A DNA stretch of 12,391 bases from contig CAYQAJ010000147.1 of NCBI GenBank assembly GCA_964415245.1, positions 1-12,391 of the forward strand, read 5' to 3'. This stretch comes from CAYQAJ01 sp964415245. Lineage in GTDB: Bacteria; Planctomycetota; Planctomycetia; Pirellulales; Pirellulaceae. The notes below the pieces were generated by a model. The model searched no databases. It was given only the letters and a program-made list of their open reading frames with translations, and had not been told where the DNA came from. Below, one piece after another: positions 8,364 to 12,391 of this stretch. The first letter of the stretch is position 1. Every line of letters begins with the position of its first letter. Position numbers and translations under genes: made by a program.

Positions 8364-8391
8364 GACGACCGACAACTGACCACGGATACGT
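8364..8391. repeat. Degenerate heptanucleotide array next to the gap
   Basis: The four 7-nt units GACGACC, GACAACT, GACCACG and GATACGT start at the first base after the Ns. GACAACT and GACCACG are, up to rotation, the reverse complements of the GTCAGTT and GTCCGTG units in the array at 10628-10655, so the two places share one repeat family. The array may continue into the gap. Confidence 0.5.
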
Positions 8392-8901
8392 CTACATCAG
8401 CGGCGACAGCCCAATCTCCTTTCGGCGGTCGTTCGCCTGCGCCAGCGCGCGGTCTTCCATCTTGAGCAGCCGCGTGAGTTGAGTCGGAGTGCAGCCGAGC
8501 CATTCGGCCGCGGCCCTGAGATTCATGTCGTGCGCGTCAAGCACGTCGAGCGCTTCGGCCAGCAACGTAGGAAAATCGTCGTGCGCCGGGTTCACCTGAA
8601 TCCGGCCGCGCGGGCATCGCGACTGCCAAAGTTTGCTGGGCGCCTCGCGTATCGGGCAGCGGATGGCCAGCGCCAGATTCGTCCGCAGTCGTGCGAGGGC
8701 CGCCTTGCGATTCTCGGCTTGGCTCCGCCTTTCGCTGGCGGAACCGATCTCGCCCGACGGCACATGCGTAATCACCACCGCCGTTTCGACCTTGTTGCGA
8801 TGCTGTCCACCCGGTCCGGACCGCCGGCCGAACCGCATGCGACAGTCGGCGAGCAACGTCGTCGTCTTCAGGCCTGCCGGATGAATGGTCGGTGCCGTCA
8901 T
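8392..8901 (-). CDS. Peptide chain release factor-like protein (GGQ domain)
   Basis: This protein of about 169 aa starts at the ATG at 8901; an alternative ATG at 8910 adds 3 residues. The frame is open further upstream, but that stretch overlaps the divergent antitoxin gene and has no family character. Residues 22-80 form the catalytic domain of class I release factors: FGRRSGPGGQHRNKVETAV, with the GGQ at 31-33 that enters the peptidyl-transferase centre to hydrolyse peptidyl-tRNA, then THVPSG and SERRSQAENRKAAL. The codon-recognition and RF1/RF2 N-terminal domains are absent, as in ArfB/YaeJ and PrfH-type proteins that act on stalled ribosomes. Unlike ArfB, it lacks a basic tail; residues 108-169 look like a helical, helix-turn-helix-like unit (AAAEWLGCTPTQLTRLL). 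A role in ribosome rescue or a specialised hydrolysis is inferred. It is divergent from the toxin-antitoxin genes. No clear Shine-Dalgarno is seen. Confidence 0.85.
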   Translation of the reverse strand: MTAPTIHPAGLKTTTLLADCRMRFGRRSGPGGQHRNKVETAVVITHVPSGEIGSASERRSQAENRKAALARLRTNLALAIRCPIREAPSKLWQSRCPRGRIQVNPAHDDFPTLLAEALDVLDAHDMNLRAAAEWLGCTPTQLTRLLKMEDRALAQANDRRKEIGLSPLM

Positions 8902-8910
8902 TGCAAGCAT

Positions 8911-8919
8911 TGGTATAAT
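8911..8919 (+). promoter_or_regulatory. Extended -10 promoter upstream of the vapB-like gene
   Basis: TGGTATAAT is a perfect extended -10 (TGnTATAAT). No good -35 is present, which the extended element can compensate for. Transcription from about 8926 would run into the antitoxin gene at 9025 with a leader of about 100 nt. The element lies right beside the start of the divergent release-factor-like gene. Confidence 0.45.
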
Positions 8920-8951
8920 GACGTGGGTGGCGTTTTGGCGGTTCGCGGCGT

Positions 8952-8980
8952 AGTGTAGGGTTGTCAGGGTCTCCGGTAAA
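8952..8980 (-). promoter_or_regulatory. Possible promoter of the release-factor-like gene
   Basis: On the minus strand, TTTACC (8980-8975) and TACACT (8957-8952) each match consensus at 4/6 with exactly 17 nt between. Transcription would start near 8945, about 35 nt before the ATG. The match is weak. Confidence 0.25.
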
Positions 8981-9024
8981 CTCCGCGACTCGGCCACCGA
9001 AGCCGCGATCGGATAACGACGACA

Positions 9025-9255
9025 ATGGTCATCAAACTTACCCCGGAAATCGAAGCCGCCCTGATCGATTCCGCGCGTCGACAAGGCGTGTCGCCGGAGG
9101 CGTTGGCAAATAGCGTGCTCCGCGAGCGCCTGATCTCGGTGGCGGGGGTATCGGCGATGCCCGATGAATGGGAACAAGCCATCTTGGGCCTTGCGAGTGA
9201 TTGCGGAGTGTCCCTGCCGCACTCGGCGCTGAGCAGCGAAGGATTGTACGAGTAG
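9025..9255 (+). CDS. VapB-like antitoxin
   Basis: This 76-aa protein begins MVIKLTPEIEAALIDSARRQ, a short beta strand followed by two helices (to about residue 36), as in the ribbon-helix-helix-like DNA-binding half of antitoxins paired with PIN toxins. The C-terminal part (about 40-76, ending SSEGLYE) is the acidic, flexible segment that in such antitoxins wraps around the toxin's active site. The ATG at 9025 is the only sensible start, with only a weak upstream GGAT. Its TAG stop (9253-9255) shares one base with the GTG start of the toxin, the tight coupling typical of type II pairs. In this family the antitoxin, alone and with the toxin, represses its own promoter; the likely promoter is at 8911-8919. 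I saw no clear operator palindrome. The family call depends partly on the PIN neighbour. Confidence 0.7.
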   Translation: MVIKLTPEIEAALIDSARRQGVSPEALANSVLRERLISVAGVSAMPDEWEQAILGLASDCGVSLPHSALSSEGLYE

Positions 9256-9709
9256 TGGCCTATCTCATCGACACCAGCATTTTGGCGCGGCTGGCGAATT
9301 CCGCCGACACGTTTTACCCTGTCGCGAACGACGCGGTGCGGGAGCTGCACCGGCGCGGAGAGTTGTTGCACGTTACACCGCAAACCCGATCGAGTTTCGA
9401 CAGGTTGCCACGCGGGCGGTGGCGCTAAACGGCTTGGGGTTATCGCCTGCTGAGGCGGAGGCGAAATCGGCGTTGATCGAGGCAACGTTCCCACTTCTGC
9501 CAGAGACACCAGACATTTTCCCGCTATGGAAGACGATCGCGGAAGCACTGGCCGTCATTGGCAAGCAGGTGCACGATGCGCGTTTGGTTGCTGTTTGTCA
9601 TGCGCACCATGTGTCGCACCTGTTAACATTTAATACAGCGCATTTCGCTCGGTTTGCAAGTTATCGCCCGGCGATCGAAGTCGTTGATCCCGCAAATGTG
9701 CAGTCTTGA
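9255..9709 (+). pseudogene. VapC-like PIN-domain toxin, disrupted by a frameshift
   Basis: PIN-domain toxins are Mg-dependent ribonucleases that cut tRNA, rRNA or mRNA until bound by the antitoxin. The GTG at 9255 begins (M)AYLIDTSILARLAN with the first catalytic Asp (residue 6). This frame holds until HVTPQ (about 9383), then becomes out-of-family and stops near 9428. A -1 shift at 9381-9384 restores NPIEFRQVATRAVALNGLG, with the second catalytic acid (GAG 9392-9394), then GKQVHDARLV with the third (GAT 9575-9577), and LLTFNTAHFARF near the end, stopping at 9709. The joined protein would be about 151 aa, normal for the family. The sequence is consistent with one A missing from a short A run (CAAACC). 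The motif near the end has His where a fourth Asp often stands. No in-phase slippery heptamer is present, so this is a mutation or a base-calling error; everything else looks intact. Confidence 0.8.
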
Positions 9710-9759
9710 AGTGTAACCGGAAAGGTGAGCGCGTCAGGGACGGGCGAGCCTGCTGGTGG

Positions 9760-10449
9760 TCACGCCGGAACGGTCAGCGCGCGGCCGTTGTCCTTGTCGC
9801 GCAGCTTGAGCAGAAACGGCACGGCGCGACGCGCCCACTCCTGGGGATTCGGGTAACCGGACGCGTCGGCGCCGAAGCAGCTTTGCAGCATCTCGGTGTT
9901 GATCACGCCGGGATTGAGCGGCACGGCCGCCATGCCCTGCGGCAGCTCCTCGGCCAGGGCTCGCGTCAGTCCCTCGATCGCCCACTTGGTCGCGCAGTAC
10001 GTGGCCACCTCGGGCGAAGTGCTGCGACCCCAGCCGGAGCTGAAATTGACGATCACGCCGCGCCGCCGCCGCACCATCGCGGGTACAAAGTGCCGCAGCG
10101 TGTGGAACGTGCCCTTCACATTCACATCGATGACGCGCGAGAAGTCGTCGGCGGGCACCTTCCACAGGGGCGAGTTGGCGTTGATGATGGCGGCGTTGTT
10201 GACGAGCATGTCGGGCGCACCGCACTCGTCGAGCACGCTTGCCGCCCAGCCTTTCACCTGCTTCTCGTCGGCCACGTCGACCGTGTCGAATCGGTGGGGC
10301 GAGGGAAACCGCTTACGCAATTCCTTCACTGCGGCGGCAGACCGGCAGCAGCCGGACACGGTGTGCCCGCGCTCGATGAAGCCTTCGGTCATGGCCCGCC
10401 CCAGACCGCGGCTAACTCCGGTCACGACAATGATGCGCGAATCGCTCAT
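9760..10449 (-). CDS. Short-chain dehydrogenase/reductase (SDR), classical type
   Basis: This 229-aa NAD(P)-dependent oxidoreductase has the classical SDR features in order: the cofactor motif TGVSRGLG (10-17), Arg36 after the second strand (often a sign of NADPH preference), D58-V59, NNAA (84-87), the catalytic Asn110 (DVNVKG), Ser137/138 (NFSSGWG), the Tyr151/Lys155 pair (YCATK) and PG (180-181). All catalytic residues are present, so it should be active; the substrate cannot be told from sequence. It has no signal or membrane segment and is cytoplasmic. The length is slightly below the usual 250 aa, because the C-terminal substrate loop is short. The ATG at 10449 directly precedes the Rossmann strand; no Shine-Dalgarno is visible. 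It is convergent with the toxin gene (50-nt gap), and upstream lies the repeat-filled spacer. Confidence 0.9.
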   Translation of the reverse strand: MSDSRIIVVTGVSRGLGRAMTEGFIERGHTVSGCCRSAAAVKELRKRFPSPHRFDTVDVADEKQVKGWAASVLDECGAPDMLVNNAAIINANSPLWKVPADDFSRVIDVNVKGTFHTLRHFVPAMVRRRRGVIVNFSSGWGRSTSPEVATYCATKWAIEGLTRALAEELPQGMAAVPLNPGVINTEMLQSCFGADASGYPNPQEWARRAVPFLLKLRDKDNGRALTVPA

Positions 10450-10480
10450 GCTGGGAACCGAGGAATAAAGGTTGCTGCTA

Positions 10481-10586
10481 CTCAGAGCTTATCCAAAAAC
10501 CGTCTCCGAGAAGGGGACAGGCACATTTTGCTCCGCGGACTGCGCAAAATGAGCCAGTCCCCGACGGTTTTTGGATAAGCTCTCAG
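10481..10586. repeat. Compound inverted repeat, REP/MITE-like (106 bp)
   Basis: The outer arms 10481-10504 and 10563-10586 are complementary at 23 of 24 positions (core GAGCTTATCCAAAAACCGTC). Directly inside, 10513-10530 (GGGGACAGGCACATTTTG) pairs with 10545-10562 at 16 of 18 positions. The left side has 8 extra bases (10505-10512) and the loop is 14 nt with the palindrome TCCGCGGA. Inner units with GGGGACAGGCAC/GTGCCTGTCCCC are, to my knowledge, common dispersed repeats linked to REP-associated tyrosine transposases. No transposase or target-site duplication is visible here. Confidence 0.8.
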
Positions 10587-10603
10587 TGTGAAGAGGGTTT
10601 TGG

Positions 10604-10617
10604 GTGTTCAGTGTTCA
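10604..10617. repeat. Tandem heptamer GTGTTCA x2
   Basis: Two perfect copies of GTGTTCA lie side by side, 17 nt after the compound inverted repeat and 10 nt before a longer heptamer array. Confidence 0.6.
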
Positions 10618-10627
10618 GCCGGAGAAT

Positions 10628-10728
10628 GTCCGTGGTCCGTTGTCAGTGGTCAGTTGCATTGATGGCGAATTCTGCAACGAATCGGCGAGGGCAGACATTC
10701 AGCGACTGACAACGGACAACGGACACCG
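10628..10728. repeat. Inverted pair of heptanucleotide arrays
   Basis: The left array has four 7-nt units: GTCCGTG, GTCCGTT, GTCAGTG and GTCAGTT (10628-10655). The right array has GACAACG, GACAACG and GACACCG (10708-10728). The arrays are inverted relative to each other: 10628-10647 and 10705-10724 are complementary at 19 of 20 positions. A further GTTGCA/TGCAAC pair (10653-10658, 10673-10678) lies inside. They resemble the short tandem heptamer repeats described in cyanobacteria, though the origin may be independent. Confidence 0.6.
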
Positions 10729-10776
10729 AGCACGAGTATAGTAAGACGTACCGATTACGATGGAAGCACTCCTCCA

Positions 10777-11745
10777 CTACCAGAACCGCTCGAAGTGCAC
10801 ATGGCCCGGCTGCCGCGGTTCGTCGGGCACAAACCCCCGCTGCACGAGCAATTCGATCATACCGCCGGGCTGCGGCCGACGCGCCGTGCTACCCGGATCG
10901 CGCAGCGGAACGCCGATCATGGCGGGGTTGCCGCACAGGAAGATATGCGTGCGCTCGGGATCGAGTGGCCAGCCGGCGTCGCGCTCCAGATCGCCTGAGC
11001 GGACGTAATCCTGCAAGTGCCGTTTTCCCCGATAGGAAGGATGGGCGGGGTCGAGATTCTCGGGCTCGCGCGTGGTGAGGACGAAGTAGCGGTAGTTATC
11101 GAAACGGCGCTCGAGCCGGCGGTGGAGATCGGCGTAGGCCAAGTCGTGGCGATAGCGCACGCTGACGGCGGACGCAAGGCGACCTTGGTGACCGCCGGCG
11201 AGCAATTCGGCAATCATGGCGTTGTGCGGCGCCTCGCCCGTACCGGTTGCCAGAAAGAGCACGTTGTCGGTGGGAGCTACGCCTTCGAGCGTATATGCTC
11301 CGACGACGCGCGGATCGGCAAACAACCGTTGTCCCGGCGCAAGGGCAAAGAGGCGCGGTGTCAGCGTGGGAGGATGCAGCTCGGCATACCGCACCAGGGC
11401 GATATAAAACTCGAAGTACGGCTGGCGTTGCGCCGGGAGAATCTCGCCTCGCTCGTCGAGAAGCGAGCATGAGAGCGAGTAAGCTCGCTTGGCGACTCGC
11501 TGCAACCGCCTGGCATCGAGCGGCTCATCTTGCACGCCCGGGGTGCGCGGCTCCCAGTAGCCCAGCCCGAGCGACGTGAACTGTCCGCCGCGAAAGGGCG
11601 GAACGCCGCCATCGGGCACGACTCGCAGGATGCGCAGGTCGTCGTGTACGGGCGTCACCTGGGTCACGACGGCGTTATAATGCGCGCGGCGCAGCCGTTC
11701 GACTTCCCGCGAGTCCAAAGCTGGTGCGATCATCCCGCGGCTCAC
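10777..11745 (-). CDS. Ferredoxin/flavodoxin-NADP+ reductase-like flavoprotein
   Basis: This 322-aa two-domain reductase moves electrons between NADP(H) and ferredoxin or flavodoxin through FAD. The N-terminal FAD barrel has the RAYS motif (87-90), which binds the flavin phosphate. The C-terminal nucleotide domain has ATGTGEAP (166-173), VRYR (196-199), near where NADPH-specific members contact the 2'-phosphate, and CGNPAMI (271-277). The protein ends in HFERFW; a terminal aromatic over the flavin is typical of bacterial Fpr-type enzymes (about 250-275 aa), and this one is longer by an N-terminal stretch and a loop before RAYS (about 60-85). The GTG at 11745 overlaps the stop of the upstream sigma-54 activator (GTGA, 11742-11745); the ATG at 11733 is an alternative start without overlap. 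Coupling suggests one operon and a redox role linked to that regulator. The partner protein is unknown. Confidence 0.85.
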   Translation of the reverse strand: MSRGMIAPALDSREVERLRRAHYNAVVTQVTPVHDDLRILRVVPDGGVPPFRGGQFTSLGLGYWEPRTPGVQDEPLDARRLQRVAKRAYSLSCSLLDERGEILPAQRQPYFEFYIALVRYAELHPPTLTPRLFALAPGQRLFADPRVVGAYTLEGVAPTDNVLFLATGTGEAPHNAMIAELLAGGHQGRLASAVSVRYRHDLAYADLHRRLERRFDNYRYFVLTTREPENLDPAHPSYRGKRHLQDYVRSGDLERDAGWPLDPERTHIFLCGNPAMIGVPLRDPGSTARRPQPGGMIELLVQRGFVPDEPRQPGHVHFERFW

Positions 11746-12391
11746 GTTGCACTGGGTGGCTGGGGAGATGCCTCACTAGGCTGGACTCCATGCTTCTCCA
11801 TCAGCCGGTACAGCTTGCGGCGGTCGATTCCCAGCGCACGGGCGGCGCGGGTCTTGTTGCCGGCGTGTCGCTGCAGCACCTCGACGACCTTGGTCCGCTC
11901 GATCGAGGCGAGCGTATCGCCGTCGGCGGCTGCGGTGGGGGAGGTCGGGCTAGAGCCGGGCGAGGCCTGCGATCCAACGATTTCACGAGGCAGGTCGACG
12001 ATACGGATCGTCTTTCCATCGGCGAGGATTTTGGCCCTTTCGATGGCGTTGATGAGCTGTCGAACGTTTCCCGGCCAGCCGTAGCGCACAAGCAGCGGCA
12101 TGACGCCTTCTTCGATCTCCCAATCGGGGCCGACAAAGTGATCGACGAGCAGGGGAACGTCCTCTGGCCGTTGGCGCAGAGGCGGCAATTGCAGCGACAT
12201 GACGTTGATGCGGTAGTAGAGGTCTTCGCGAAACCGGCCGGCGGCCACCTCGGCGGCCAGGTCGCGATTGGTGGCTGCCAACAGGCGAACGTCGACACGT
12301 CGCTCCTTGATCGAGCCCACGCGCCGCATGTGTCCGTCTTCCAGTACCCGCAACAGCTTTGCCTGCAGCGAGCCGGGCATCTCGCCGATTT
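11742..12391 (-). CDS. Sigma-54-dependent transcriptional activator (5' partial)
   Basis: About 216 C-terminal residues are present; the gene continues past the right edge, where the visible IGEMPGSLQAKLLRVL follows directly on the Walker B region. The fragment therefore holds the second half of the AAA+ domain: EDGHMRRVGS, the sensor I segment AATNRDL, GRFREDLYYRINVMSLQLPP and LRQRPEDVPLL, and the sensor II motif WPGNVRQL. After a Ser/Pro-rich linker comes a Fis-type helix-turn-helix (TRAARALGIDRRKLYRLM) that binds an upstream enhancer. These proteins hydrolyse ATP to open promoters bound by sigma-54 RNA polymerase. The N-terminal sensory or receiver domain and the GAFTGA loop lie outside, so the signal is unknown and it cannot be said whether this is a response regulator. 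It overlaps the reductase start by 4 nt. Confidence 0.92.
   Translation of the reverse strand, partial: IGEMPGSLQAKLLRVLEDGHMRRVGSIKERRVDVRLLAATNRDLAAEVAAGRFREDLYYRINVMSLQLPPLRQRPEDVPLLVDHFVGPDWEIEEGVMPLLVRYGWPGNVRQLINAIERAKILADGKTIRIVDLPREIVGSQASPGSSPTSPTAAADGDTLASIERTKVVEVLQRHAGNKTRAARALGIDRRKLYRLMEKHGVQPSEASPQPPSAT

Larger units (their letters stand above)
10450..10776. other. 327-bp non-coding spacer filled with repeats
   Basis: No plausible gene lies between the SDR start and the reductase stop, both on the minus strand. About two thirds of the spacer consists of the compound inverted repeat (10481-10586) and the heptamer arrays (10604-10728). The last 48 bases (10729-10776) show nothing recognisable and no strong terminator for the reductase gene. 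Confidence 0.7.

Noticed and set aside
8902..9222. N-terminal extension of the release-factor-like frame to 9222
   Set aside because: It overlaps the divergent antitoxin gene and its residues have no similarity to release-factor proteins. The ATG at 8901 or 8910 fits the family.
9381..9394. Programmed -1 ribosomal frameshift in the toxin
   Set aside because: The phased sequence CCG CAA ACC CGA contains no X_XXY_YYZ heptamer, and I saw no obvious stimulatory hairpin directly downstream. A missing base is simpler.
10604..10728. CRISPR array
   Set aside because: The repeats are 7-nt contiguous units without regular spacers, and no cas genes are nearby.

Overview
The window looks like chromosomal DNA of a planctomycete, probably of the Pirellulales type. 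This is inferred from GC-rich coding DNA, weak or absent Shine-Dalgarno sites, several exported proteins with long or arginine-rich signal peptides, and a short GGQ release-factor-like protein of a kind I associate with this phylum. No rRNA or tRNA is present, so the assignment rests on protein character alone. A run of exactly 100 Ns (8264-8363) marks a scaffold gap of unknown true length.

Left part (1-8166, all + strand): the 3' end of a small zincin-like metalloprotease, an exported seven-bladed-type YVTN beta-propeller, a membrane-anchored protein with an ExbD/TolR-like C-terminal domain, a full-length exported M16 zinc peptidase of about 921 aa, and a large exported protein of about 942 aa that I do not recognise. 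Promoter-like sequences precede the propeller gene (395-423), the M16 gene (2272-2300, TTGACA-N17-GATTAT) and the large unknown gene (perfect TATAAT at 5226). The products are mostly envelope or periplasmic, but nothing shows that they form one pathway.

Middle part (8167-9709): two small hairpin repeats, the gap, a minus-strand GGQ release-factor-like gene with a helix-turn-helix-like tail, and, divergent from it, a VapB-VapC-type toxin-antitoxin pair. The PIN toxin reading frame is broken by what looks like one missing base near 9381-9384.

Right part (9760-12391, all - strand): a short-chain dehydrogenase/reductase, a 327-bp non-coding stretch (10450-10776) built of repeats, then a ferredoxin/flavodoxin-NADP+ reductase-like gene translationally coupled (4-nt GTGA overlap) to the 3' end of a sigma-54-dependent activator that continues off the right edge. 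The 327-bp stretch contains a 106-bp compound inverted repeat resembling a REP/MITE element, followed by degenerate heptanucleotide arrays in both orientations. The same heptamers occur next to the assembly gap.

No CRISPR array, prophage or complete insertion sequence is visible. The points most worth a second look are the broken toxin frame, the repeats in the 10.48-10.73 kb spacer, the activator/reductase coupling, and the large unknown exported protein.
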